Of a stretch of 64,000 nucleotides of DNA, positions 26,129 to 38,900 are shown in pieces. Source of the DNA: Wuchereria bancrofti (Eukaryota; Nematoda; Chromadorea; Rhabditida; Onchocercidae); contig SSBO01000012.1 in the NCBI GenBank assembly GCA_005281725.1, forward strand, positions 7,260,607 through 7,324,606, in the 5' to 3' direction. Made by a program: the position numbers and the translations under genes. The notes under the pieces were generated by a model. That model saw only the letters and a list, made by a program, of their open reading frames with translations, made no database searches and was not told the DNA's origin. The number at the start of each line of letters is the position of its first letter. Position 1 is the stretch's first letter.

Positions 26129-29100
26129 GTTCCTGATTAATTGCTAATCATTTTGTGATAAGAAAGCAGGTTACATCGATGCTTTTGAACCACTACTACA
26201 TTGGAAGATCTATCTGCCGGGTGAAAGATAAATGTGTGGAGAGATATTCCATTACTTTGACATATGTTATTGTATGTGATGTTGCTCTTGGGGTTTGAGC
26301 GGCTGTACTTATCGTTCCATTAGTTATTGCGTTTATAATGTACAGGTTTGTCTTCCATATCGCACAAACTAAGGATGAGTGGGAATTTAGATCGTAATCG
26401 CGGTGCGTTTTAGTGGTTTGAGAAGAACTGAAAGCGAAAGCGGTCTTGATGATTGCTCTCACTTCCATTTTTTTCAAATTACTAAAATTATGTAGTACAA
26501 GTTCTTTTACCTCCTCTGGGCCTTATGAAAATGAAAATAGATTTATTCTTCAGGTACGCTTCAACGCGGAAAGTTGTTAGTCGGAATTCGGCTGCGAAAA
26601 CGTCTTACCAAGAAAAAAGAAGTGACAGAGAAATGATATACATTCCAGAGACCAGTAAGTAATTATGCAGATTCTTTGTCGCTTCCGTTTGCCAGTAATG
26701 TATTTGATGTAGCCAATACTGGTGAGTTTATGTCATTCGGTGTGGCTATTTTTGCATTTTGTTTGGATTTGAACTGAATTTTTAAAGGGACGATGGTCAG
26801 TTTTTCTACGGCCTTATCGGCTTTAGCAAATAAAAAAGGAAAGTCATCGCCGAGAAAAGTTGAGCAAGACAACTTGGTACAGCTATGGTCGAAACAAACT
26901 TTGGCTGCTGCAATTGCTAAACAGTTGACTGGGCAAAGAACTATCTTCGATATTAACAAAGCATTTAGCGTTGAAAAGGTTCAAACGTTTGAAAAGGTTC
27001 GTTGTTCGGGGCCATTTGCGCTGAAAAAAAAAGGCGGGAAATGTTGGGATTTAACGTTTCGGTACTTTTTCAGCAAAAAACGGCACAAACAGTATCTAGC
27101 AAGATGGGTAGACATTTGGATGCGGTGTGTAATTCGACGACAGCTATTGATTTTAGCCTTGATTTAAGTGGATTTGAGATTAATACTTTTCCTGAAGGTG
27201 TAAGGAAATTACATGAAGAGGGAAAGCTCAAAAAACTTTTAAAACAAGCTGTCGGCTTGAGGCAAAATAAAGCAGGTGTGTCTCCTTCGCTTTGTGCTTT
27301 TCAAAGAAATGATATTTGTCACCACTAATTACTCTTTCAATTTGCGGTAGTGAAGTTAAGGTAATTATGACGAGATAAAGGATCGCAAAAGTTTTGTAAA
27401 GTGAACTGTAGCCTTTTGAAATGTATGCTGAGACTTAGTATCGCAACTTTCATCACAAAGCAGTTGTCACTATCAGTGACAGGTTTTTTTTAACTCATTG
27501 TTCCTGGAAGCATTAATGCAGGTGTATCCGCTAAAGTTGATTGTAAGTACGGTGATGGTAAACGAGTTGAAAATGAGTTCAGAGTTTCGAAGGAAGAATT
27601 ATTTGGCTATCAGACGGATAATATCGATGATCTGACAGATGATGATGACGAGGTTGATTTTACAAACTGTTTATTATATTTACCATTTGTTCATGCATTT
27701 GTATTGTATGATATACAGTGTGGTATCACATTTCTATATTTGCACTGCAGAAAAATCGAAACTTATGTACATACAAACTTTAGTTTTCTTCAGAGTTCAG
27801 ATGAAGAATGGAGTGACTGTGAAACACCTGATGAGCAGCATCCACACCGTCATCATTCTTGCGACAATAAGGTAAATTTTGCTTACATAAGCCTAATTTG
27901 AACTTGGAGAACATAAATTTGAAGTAATCTCGATTTGAATGATTTCTTAGTTGTGATTTGCTTCACGGCTGCATTTATATTAGCTCTTAGGGACTAGTTT
28001 CAGACAAAAAGTAAAAGGACAACTTCTGGAACAGGACGAGATGGACGGCACGGGCACTGTGATTGTTGTTATTGTGAGATGTTTGGACATGCCGCCACAG
28101 ACAGTACCAAATCAGGCCGTGCGCAGATAAGGGAGAGGCTTCGGATGAAACTAAAACGCCGAACTGTGCAAGAGGTTATTCTCAGTTTTCCAGTATTTGA
28201 AGTATTATGAGAGAAATTGAAACTATATTGTTTAATAAACAAGAATTATTTTTGAAAAGATTTTGTTGACTATTTTTAGTTTTCCTTAATTGTATTTTAA
28301 TTTAGTTTACCTTATGTGTTATAAAACTACTATTAAATTCATATGTGCACTTCATTCAGTAACAAGCATTTTTAGCAGCCTGAAACTGACACAAGAAGTC
28401 TGAAGGGAAAGTTGACCTATGCTGCCGCTAATGAGAAATCTAAGAAATCGCCCGCTGTTATTCCCGACACGCCAATTGAGGAAATCCTGGATTATATTAA
28501 CGAAAAAGACATTGCAGCTGCACAAACTGCAGCAAATAAAGCTGCTAAACGAGCTAGGCAGAAGCTCCGAAAACAAGTTGGAGTTTTGATTGTGCTTGTG
28601 ACTTTTTCTTTCTGACAAATTCTAGCTCAGAAATATTAAACAGAAAAGTTGACTTCCTACTCATTTCTTACCTTGGATTAACAGATTCCCTTGATTGTCA
28701 ATCGGTTATCTCCGATTTGATTACTGAAATGCACGATTTCGTAGACGGCAAAATGGCATTCTTATTTTTCTGAATTTTTATTACTCCTTTTAGTTTTTAT
28801 CAATCAATTAAAATGATAACCCGTACAGACCTTTCAACTTTGCCGTGATTTGAAAGATTTGACGTAATTTATTTCCTGAAGAACTGCACTATCTTTTTAT
28901 AATTACAGAGGTAGAATATAAAACATTCCACACTGTATTTCTCCTGCCTACAAATATTTCTTAAATTTACATTTTGTGCATTTTATCATTGAAAACGATA
29001 TGAATAGTTTCAGGAAGAAAAGGAAAGGCAAGACAGAGAACGAATACTCAAAGAAGAGCAAAAGAAAGCCACTGAGGCTGAGTTTATAAAAAAGAAAAAG

Positions 29101-31921
29101 GAACAGCAAGCGGCGCAACAACAGGTAAAAAAAGAACATCGAGGAGCACAGCAAGAGGTGAAAAAGGAACAGCAAGCTGTGCAACAAGAAGTGAAAAAAG
29201 AGAAGCAGAGCAAATCTGAAGCAAAAAAGAAGAAAGCGGTGTGTTACTATACATTATAAAATTGTCTTTAGTTGCATTAGGTATTTAGAGCAATTAAGTG
29301 AAATCGAAATTGTGTATTTGGCCTTTGGGTTCTCATTTACATTTGACCTCTCAATGTAAGTTCCAGTTTGTTTCTTCCTTAGTCGAAAATCGATAGCAAA
29401 GTGAAATGGATATCGGACACTGATTCTTCTTCTTTGTTACAATATGCAAACGGATTATTCCGTAACACATTTTAAGAAATATTGCGTTATAAATTTGTCT
29501 TGAAAGAGTTATAAATTTACCTTGAAAGAGTGCAGCTTGGTTCAGTGCAGTCTTTTTTGATGCTGGATTATTGCAGGACCGAGTACGAGGAAGGAAAAAA
29601 GATGGTCGTGATCGAAAAAAAGGAACTGAACAGCAATTATCAGAAACTCAAGAAGTTGAAGTCCCAAAGGAACCGATTTTAGGGTTTGAATATTGGAATG
29701 ACCCGAAATTCAAACGATTGGCATCGACAAAGGAGCAAGTTGGTATTTTTAAGGTTGGACGAGCAAGAATACAGAATAAGGAAGAATCGAAACGAAACGA
29801 GGGCGTTTCGAAGCGGCCCGAATTTTCTCTTTTAGAAAATGGAAAGGAAAATGCGTCTGCAACGAAGAAAATTGTAAAAGCGGATTCAGCGATACAAAAA
29901 GATGAGAACAATGTAGTGAAGTCTGAAACGACATTTCCTGTCAAATGTGCAGCAGTGTTTTCAAAAACAGAAGGCCATGGAAGTGAAGGAGTGGTTTTTG
30001 ATATCCAGCCAACTGTAAAGCTTTCAGAAGACAAAGAATCGGATGTGTTTTCAACAGTTGTGACAGTGAGTGAAACTTCTACAGTTCTGTCCGGGGTAGA
30101 ATCCGGACCTCAACTGCCAAACGTAAGCTGGCCGATCACAGAACCTTCTTCTAAAATGCCTATGTTTCCTAAGACGAATCTTTCTGATTTATCGCAAATG
30201 CGACCTGCTGGACTTAACACAAACATATCACAAAGACCTCCTTTTTCTGTTTTACCAGTACCTCCTTCTTCACAAACAAATACATTAGGCTTTGGGACGT
30301 ATCAAGGAGGAGTTAGTTATTACACGCATTTTGGGGGACAACCTCAAGTTTACCTTATCAATGGATTAAATCAGTGTGTCGTGTCTTCACCGAATCAAAA
30401 TACTCCAGTACTGCCATCAGCAGGTTCGAACTTTGCGAAGGATACGGTTTTACGACCACTACGAACTGCTACAGCACTTGAAGGAAGGACTTGTCAAATT
30501 GGAATAAATGATAAAGTTTATATATCAAGCCAATATTCAATCGCATCACCAGTTAATGCACCATTAACTGATATGTTGCAAACAGCTGGACCAATCTCTC
30601 CAATTCCTGTATTTGATGCTAAATCTTGTCAAACGGCTACAAATGTTTCCTGTTTTCGTTCTCAGAAACTGCCACAACATGCTTCAGAAACGTCGTCGTT
30701 ATCATCATTATCCTCATCTTCCAAGCCACCTCGTTGTGGTGCCGCATTGACAGTGCGTGATTTTGATTTCGCCTCGTTTAAAGGAAACAGTAATACAATT
30801 CAATCGCCATCTCTTGGTGTCATGAATGTGCCTTTACAAAGTAATTTACGTAGTGATAACGGCGCTTTCCGAAATGCCAGCACCAATGCCGCTACACGGA
30901 GACTTACGCCTCCCGATTCCTTGTCTTGTTCAAAACTGCGTTCACCAGATGTTGTTATTCCTGTAAGTAATATAATTTCCGATATACCTGCGCGAGATCC
31001 GTTGAATTTTGTTTCTCTCGAACAAGGTGTCGTTGCTAATAAAATACAGAATTCCTCGCAATGTCTAAATAAGGAATTTCTGGTCAATCCTCGAAATGGT
31101 ATAATAAGCAGTACAGGAAGTGTGAACACTGCACAATTGAACAAGGTAAGCTGCATCATGTTTTCTCCAATTCATACTCATTTGTTAAATTACTGCTTAT
31201 TGGGTTCATTCATGAACCATACGAGTAGCCAGACTTAAACATTATTTTGGACTAAAAGAGACATGTTGACACAGATGTTTGAAAAAAGATCCAAGTTTTA
31301 GTTGCAGTTGTATTCATTACAGTTATGAGAGTGTGCCTTGTTTTTTCTATATTTTCGGGTTTTTGGGATTCTTTTGATGTGATTCGTATTAAAGATTGGA
31401 ACTGGCAAAGCTTTGCCTGGTTCCAGCCAGTTAACGGCTGCAGTCCGTGCAAAGAGAAATGAAACACGTAAAACATTTCTTTCGTCATCGAGTCCATTGG
31501 CGAACTATGACTCGGAAACTCAGAAACTTGCCGCTTTCGCGAAAGAGGATGAAATTTCCCACAGCCAAAGTCCGATGATTTTTGAACCAGGTGACCCACG
31601 CATTGCGGTTGCAATTGCAGAGATGAAGTTCGACCCACACGAAGCATTCAAACCACGTCCTGATAGTGAATTAGAGTTTCTCGACCCTCTTGAATTGGAA
31701 GTGGAACATTTCAAACGGTAAGCTTATCAGAAACTTTTCTGTAATCACTGCATCGTGATTCAGTCGCGGCAATTCTTCCCTTTTGGTAGCGGACAGTTTG
31801 TTACAGTGTGCTGTGGGAAGAGGAACAGTTAACGAGACCTCGCGTGCCATTGCGGGAACTGCGGAAGATTGACCCAGAGAATGAACCCAATGCGGTATTT
31901 CACTTCGCTCCTCTTGTGTAA
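18120..31921 (+). CDS. FAM193: FAM193-family protein, large, about 32 exons
   Basis: Exons: 18120-18185, 18677-18835, 18917-18988, 19435-19529, 19760-19924, 20192-20558, 20878-21002, 21797-22010, 22159-22322, 22545-22633, 22875-23014, 23096-23236, 23535-23664, 23809-23917, 24060-24118, 24206-24309, 24443-24585, 24729-24820, 24880-25110, 25176-25306, 25560-25654, 26554-26654, 26788-26996, 27074-27275, 27522-27652, 27794-27871, 28004-28174, 28376-28576, 29014-29238, 29577-31145, 31395-31717, 31807-31921. Phases are continuous, giving about 2,071 residues, longer than the vertebrate proteins I recall. The N-terminal part has Cys pairs (CLICKRKITC; CDDC; CKCQNC) and a Cys-rich patch CVRCKRCTLRHCSCDEC. 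The call rests on the C-terminal signature HGHCDCCYCEMFGHAA then IRERLRMKLKRR (28004-28174), the following IEEILDYINE and AAKRARQKLRKQ segments, and the terminal LELEVEHFKR (31395-31717). Cellular role is poorly known for the family. The first exon and the 20192-20558 exon are the least certain. Confidence 0.85.
21644..21727. repeat. Imperfect inverted repeat in a FAM193 intron
   Basis: Arms 21644-21670 and 21701-21727 are reverse complements at 24 of 27 positions around a 30-bp loop, inside the 794-bp intron 21003-21796. This could be a hairpin or a remnant of a small inverted-repeat element. Confidence 0.75.
26098..26125. repeat. (AT)14 dinucleotide repeat
   Basis: Uninterrupted AT run of 28 bp in the 899-bp FAM193 intron 25655-26553. 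The rest of that intron holds nothing I can support. Confidence 0.95.
29014..29238 (+). other. FAM193: FAM193 coiled-coil exon with an 11-residue tandem repeat
   Basis: Encodes EEKERQDRERILKEEQKK, then three near copies of an 11-residue unit of the form KKEQQAAQQQV / KKEHRGAQQEV / KKEQQAVQQEV and a partial fourth KKEKQS. Highly charged and helical. The exon joins directly in phase 0 to the 1.57-kb exon at 29577. Confidence 0.75.
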
Positions 31922-32966
31922 GTGACGACGTCTAGTGCTGCGGTCCTTTTGCACCAACCGCTTCGACACAGATTTTTGTTTTCAATTGTTTTTATTAGAA
32001 AATTTTATGCTTAATATCCATTCACATTTTACCAAGAATCTAAAACAAAGTTTTTGTGTATTGTACTAATTGAATGTTGTAAATGTTCCCTATTATTTTA
32101 ATGAATGACTTTTCAGCGTTTGAAGAGATAATAAAACTACGTGGTCTTAAATCTTTTACGTGCTTCCAAGTCGAAATATTTCTCTTATATGTACTGTAGT
32201 CTCCTCCGAATAATAAAATTCTCCTGGCGTAAATTGGCCAAACTACACTGTAGGACTCCAATCCTACCAAATACTTCGAAATCCATGATGTATTTATTTC
32301 TTTGAAAGTAAAATTTTCGGGATCTAAACCAGAATAAGCATGACCTCTCAACTTAACTGTAACAAGAAGTCAGAGAGTCACAAAACTCGTCTCGCCTTTG
32401 GGTGACTGGAACATCTAACATTCAGCACATCTTCTAAGACATACTATGAGATTCCTAGCTCAAACGGAGGTAAAGATTGAAAAAAAATCTATAATAGATA
32501 AGTTGATTGCCAATCAATTAAGTGTCGCTCAATATAATCAAAAACCGAATGTCACATTGGAGCTCCAGTACTTCTAATACATATTAATTTATTATATCTG
32601 TAATACAACTGCACCCATAAAGTGGTGGAGTAACGACAACACAGTGTAATGTTTGTTCTATGCGGTAGTATTTAACAAATTCATGGCAAAAATTACGGAA
32701 GTATTGCTTAGCCGTTTGTCAAAGCCACCCGAATAAATACAGGCATAAAAGCATGCGCATTCACTATGCTTGAATAGAACCAACAGATTAAAATAGTGCA
32801 GCGTTTAAGATATCTAAAGGTATTCAGATTTCTGTCTGGAGATACCCTACAAGTATCCTTTCGCAATAAAACCTGCACAAGCCTCCAGCGAAATACATGA
32901 TTTAGGCCCTGTTGCCCTTTTAAGCCTAATGTTGAAAAACTATATAAAGAAGGCTAAATGCTAAGC
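31922..32966. other. Convergent 3' intergenic region with one orphan ORF
   Basis: Between the FAM193 stop (plus) and the PHRF1 stop (minus). It contains an AATAAA at 32130-32135 (plus) that could end FAM193, a reverse-strand AATAAA (forward tttatt, 32588-32593) about 370 bp past the PHRF1 stop, and the Kelch-like minus-strand ORF listed separately. Otherwise non-coding. Confidence 0.5.
32040..32356 (-). pseudogene. Orphan Kelch-like ORF or exon
   Basis: Open minus frame of about 105 codons starting after a GTTACAG acceptor at 32357-32358 and ending in TAG (32040-32042). Translation includes GLDPENFTFKEINTSWISKY, then SYSVVWPIYARRILLFGGDY. ARRILLFGG resembles the beta-strand and Gly-Gly pair of a Kelch repeat. 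There is no ATG at its head, so it would be an internal or terminal exon, but no partner exon lies nearby: PHRF1 occupies the minus strand just upstream and has its own stop. It could be a fragment of a decayed or duplicated Kelch gene, or chance. Confidence 0.3.
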
Positions 32967-35900
32967 CTAATGCCGCTTTTTACGGCGATGTACAACACAC
33001 TCAACGTATTTGGCGGCATACTCATCCACCTTTCTTTGATCCAGTTTTGTGCGTTGAGATAACGCTGTCACACCTTTTTTCATTATTTCTTTATACTCTT
33101 GTTTGGTAATCTGCTTCAATCTGAAAAGGGACAGAAATGAAGAATATGAATAAATAATGACAAAACATTTCAACCAAAAAGTCACTCCATCTCCTCAAAA
33201 TTTAATCTGATCAGCATACAGGAATCCGCATACCTGTAAACTCTCTTAAGTGAAGAAGAAAGCATTCGTCGAGCTTCCTCAAACATTGCACCATTCTTGG
33301 GAAGTTTTTTTACTTTGGCAGCTTCACCAGTTTCTTCATCGTCTGCGCTAGCACTTTTACGCCCCGACTCACCCATTTTTGAGTTATCACACAGCACTAC
33401 ATTGTTTATTTGATCCTTGAACATAAGGAACAATATACTAGCACCATTTAAAGATGGCTAATCATTTTCTTTAATTATAAAACTGTTCAAATGAAATCAA
33501 ATAAATGTATAAATCTATACATAAGTAATTAAAGAACAATAAAAACGCACATCCACTGTAACACCAATTTTTGCGGTGCCATCCTCGACACTCAAGTCGC
33601 ACAGAGGTTTTACATTACTGGCTTCGATTAATTTCCTGATTTTCTCAGCCAACGGTTCACAGAGAGATATATCGTTGGATATAGATTCAGACGGTTTTAT
33701 GACCGGTGGAGGTGGTGGGACGCCCTCCGGTTGTTTAGAAGATTGCTGAGACAAATGTGCGGAATCAACAGATGTATCTACATTTCGTCGTAGTGTAGTT
33801 GCTAAATTTACAAAATGCTGATTTAATTGTTGAGCTGAGGCTGCTGAAAACTGCACTGGATTCAATATAAAAGGAGTCGTGGTTGCAGGAGCTAGTGGTT
33901 GAGTGATCGGCGGAGCTGCCAACGGATTGTTATTAGCAAGCAGACCCGCTGCCAATAAACCGTTCACTAAAACGTTCGCTTTAAAGATTAATGCTGAGTA
34001 CACGAAAATTGGAAGTTCATTTTCATAAAAACAGCTTGTAAAAGTTCTGATACACCAGTCCATTTGTAGACTTTCATGTAGAAAAAATTTTAATAAATGT
34101 TTTAAAAAAACTGACTTGCACTTAAATTCAGCGATGGTAAGAAGAAATTCGGTAGCAAAGACGGCTGCATCTGAACTAATGACCCTTGTCCAATAGACGT
34201 CAACTGTGGCTGGCTTAAACCTGGCACTGACTGCTGGCCTAAGCCAGCTAAAGTTTGCTGCCCCAGTCCGGTTAACTGTTGCTGTCCTAGAGTAACCAGA
34301 GACTGCTGACTTAAACCAAGAGGTTGTTGGCCCAAAGCTGAACCAGCAAATGGAGCCAGACTAATTCGTGACTGTCCGCTAGCCATTCCAAACGGTATCG
34401 ATGCTGATTTGAGCGCAAAAGACGTAGACGGAGCTGCTACAAAAAGGTAACTAATTAAATGGCATTCTATGACAACAATGAAGCGTTGGAATTTTTACAT
34501 TTTGCTATGTATATTACTTGTGTGATGGAATATCCCACACAAATATATATGTATATATATATCATGCAGAATATGCGGCAAAGGAAATATCTATGTAAGA
34601 CTAACTACAGCATGCTGAAGCTTTAAAATTTTTTAAAGTAATGAAAGACAAAACATACTATTAACAGCAGATGGCTTTGAAGATAGCGCTTGTGACTGCG
34701 GTGGTTGTTGGTCTATTGAAGGTACCGGTATATTTTCTAAAGAAACTGCTGACTGTGTCAACGGTGGTCCCAAAGGAAGAGGTATCGAAGCAGTTATAAT
34801 AGTATTATCATGGCTTTTTGAAGTAGTAGGAGTGCCCCAACGTGATGGACGTCTCTTTCGTTTTTCTTTCGCTTCAACATGACTACTGCTAGCCGAATAC
34901 ATTGATATGTTTTCATCTGAATCCTGCAAAACCATCTACCTATCTATACTAAATTTACGAATTACCTAATATAAAACGCAAAACGCAGTGTGTCATCGTT
35001 AAAGTAGATGAAATATTAGTGGACAACAGTTGAAAACCAAAAGAATGACAAGTGAAAAATGTGGGGAAACCCCAGTAGGAAAAGTGCTAATAAAACGGCA
35101 TACTTTTCTTACTTTTACTGTCCAGAAAAAACGCACAGAAGCACAAGATGTAAGAAACATGGTAAGATAACATCAAATAATAATGGCAATTATATCTCCC
35201 TTTCAAAAAGTTTCAGTCCCGAACCCTCAAACATCTGAAATTTTCCGGAACAGGGTCCTAAAAAATCAACTAACACTTGATTTAACATTTAAATTACCTT
35301 TAACGAACGAAATCACTCTTCCCACAATTAAAACCTTAAAGCAAGGAAAAATCTATCTAAAATTAATGAGTGGAATAGTATTAAAAGAGGCCAAGGAGCT
35401 AAACCATATTTACCGGACTCATAAACATATATTTATCTATAAGACTCTTTATTATTACTAACAACTAATCAACATTTAATTCGTGACATACGCATTGCAG
35501 AAGCATCAGAATCAAAGTTTCACCACCTTCTCGTGGCTTTGTTCTACTTACGAAACTGAAATATGGAGTGCAAAACATTGTTCCCCAGTCCTAAAACTTC
35601 TCACATTACGTTTAAGTCTTTATAAAATACGTAGGACCCGCAAACTACAACGAACACAAAATTATCAACACGAAAAATGAACTGTTGTCGGACCACTTTG
35701 CTTCTAAGGCATACGAGAAGGAGAAACATATGAAGTGCGAGGAAATGCAGGATATCAGAAGGATTAACATGACGGCTGCAGCTAAAATCAGACAAAATTA
35801 AACAGAATTTAAGTCCAAATTGGTAAACTAACCTTTAAGTCTTCAGAAGAAACTAGTTCTTTACAAGCCACGATTTTTTCGTTAAGTAATTTTTTTCTCT

Positions 35901-38900
35901 GCTTGATCATTTGTTCAGTTTCACCGATTGTACCATCACGTAAGATGCACTGATATCGAGCAGATGCCAAAGTTTTCGCTTGTTCGAACATAATCGAAGT
36001 AATTAAATCTGTTTCTTCTCTTAAACTCTACGTTTATAAAAAATCTGTTGAAAGTTCAATTAAAAATTGATCTACTAAAGAACGAATTTATAAAATAAAC
36101 TTACACTGGCTTCTTACTGGATAATTTATCGTTAATATGCTCTGTCGACAGCAGACTCCTGCAAAGGGGTAATCAGGATGTTTAGCCATATAATAAACAA
36201 TCTATATAAAACGAAATAAGTAAAACGGGTATAAAAATGTATTCATATTAACCGTTTAAAATGTGAAAAAAATGTAAATATTCTAAAACATACGTTTCAA
36301 CTGGTATACCTAAGTCATCGCCGTTTCTGATCAATAATATAGGTGTATTAAATCTCCGACAAATACACTTTGACGGAAAATGCCTGAAAATCCAAACCCT
36401 GAAGAAATGTAGATTTCAAATATACGAAAGTTGTCAAAACATAAATACGCTCCACGATGAGTTACCAAAGCAAAAGTATTCTAACAAAAACCTTTACTGA
36501 ACCCTTGCATAACAACCAAAATAGTTGCATTCGTGAAGCTAACTTGTAATCACAACCAAAATTTAAAAACTTAAGCAATTCAACATACCGCTTACTTTTT
36601 TCCCGCTTTTTCTGTCGACCAGTTCGAGGATCCAAACCTACAGCTCCAGTTAGACGTTTCTGTGCCCCAGTAATACCCTATAAAATAACCCATGACTGAT
36701 ATATCCCACTGATTTCAAATCCATTTCCACCATATCTGTCAAAGATACAAGATTCTAAATGAAAGAACCACATTCCGGCTAACAAATTGCTAAAAATGGA
36801 TGAATATCTGCCACATAACACTCTTTATTAAAGATTAATAGACAATGCCAGGAAAAACTGCAACATAAATTAGCAACTACCTTCTTTTTCCTCTGCCTGC
36901 TTTTTCTTTCAGCACTTTTCCCTAAAACTTTCGCATTTCGATGTTTCACATTTTTCTTCCGTATACTTCTTCTTTTTCGTGCCTTTTTTGTTTTTTTCGC
37001 CCTTCGATGCTTGTGCCATTTCCATCGTGTTACTTCAGTTGCTCCAGTAGGATCATAATCTATATCTAAATCTGTTACCAAAACCTTGTCGTCTTGATTG
37101 TCCCAATCAGCATCATCACCTACAATCATAACTATTTCACATACATTTCATTATGCATTTAAAATCATATTAGTTTTATGGGTGTTCATCTCTCCTTCTT
37201 TCTGTTCCGGAAACCTGAAAGGACAGAAGTGATGAGCTAGTAAATGGTCATGAATCATATACAGAAAATCACAGGAAGACAGACTAACATAAAATAATGC
37301 CTGCACTACATTCAAAGATCAAAATTTTACCAGTCTACTAATTATAATGCAAGCGTGTCACTTTTAAACACATGCCTGCCTTAGGCTTTAAAGAGAAGAG
37401 AAATCCCTTCAAAAATTTAAAATGGCTAAATATCTGAAAAACTGCTCGAAATTCTTCTTAATATCAAGTACAACAACGCTTTGTACTGAACTCTGCTACA
37501 GCAACCTAAATGCAGTATGCTTACTGAATACAAAGCGCACATAAAACACTTTCGCAATATCACATATCACTACAGTATTTGTTGGGAAACATATCTTAAA
37601 TGTTTTTAGGAATCAGTATTAAGCGAAAAATCCAAATCACTTTTCATACCATCATCGCTCGCACTGTTCTTTACACTATTCGAGCCCGATTTAGTTAAAC
37701 ATTTATCGCTATGAAAACCACTTCCATATCTTCTCAACTGAAAGCTCTGATTTATTCCACTAGGCCCTATAAATGACCGGTGGGATAAAATTTTATATAC
37801 GAGTAATTCTTCAAAGATATTAGAATAAACATACATATATAACGATTACATATTTATTATACATGTCACATACTTTTTTATTTAGCAACTAATTAATGGT
37901 CATCACTTTCCTCTCATTTCTTCCCTAACCTATTAAACGGTTTATTAATCAGATCCCTTACCTGGCTCGTCCTCATTCAAGATTCCATATTCCTTAAAAT
38001 CCACGAAGTCGTGGTAATCTGATGATGACGGATGTTTTTCTCGTGCATACCGGCTGTTGTACACTGATTCTTGGGTAGCCTATTGTGAAAATATTATGAC
38101 CATGATCATATATTGTTAATCAGCGCCCAAATATACAAACCAGAGGAAGGTTCTTCAAACTTACTCTTATGTCAGCACAGAAAGTGCAAAACCAGTCTCC
38201 GTCTGGTACACTGTCAAATTTTTCCGGTAAGCAATAACAGTGGCACCTAAACGACAAAATTTGTAGTTTTTCGTAACAAAAAAAATATATCGTGCTACTG
38301 AAGCTGAACTTAAAAGAAACAATACTACGCTGGTAAAAAAGGACATACGCAGCATTACAACGAACTACACTTCCGTCTACATTCTGTCCAATAATTCCGT
38401 CGCAAAGCAATAATAGATGTTCGTTTTTTGATAAGTTGCACACTTGACATCTAGCATATACTACTGTTATGTCCTCCGTTTCTTGAAACAATTCTTCATC
38501 AACCTGGAAATTGCACGAAAATGATGCCTTCCTTACAGCCAATACGAAGCCAAACTCAACAGAAACTATATATATATATACATATATTTTTTTTTAAATA
38601 TATTTGCCAGATTACTAAAGATAATTCATAATATGAGTAATCAATAAAGCAGACCTTTACCCATGTACTGATACAAATATAACAGAAGATGTGTTCACAT
38701 ATCTTGGGCCGTGCTTTGGGCCAGCTCCCAAGCTAAAATGAATAAGTGTCCTGAACAAAAAAAAAAAAAAAAAAAAACACTTCGGCCTCTGTATCTTGGC
38801 ATCAATGAATCCCACTTGCTTCAAAACATAGCATCTCTGGAATATATAATCTATTCCAATGAGTGATGTAAGAAAACTTACCCCTAAACATATAGAGCAA

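Noticed and set aside
29383..29457. Possible FAM193 exon after TTCCTTAG
   Set aside because: Its only good donor (GTAACA) leaves phase 1 and hits a stop in the 1.57-kb exon, while direct joining of 29238 to 29577 is in phase.
29648..30034. 128-codon minus frame opposite the long FAM193 exon
   Set aside because: Shadow of a well-supported plus-strand coding exon.
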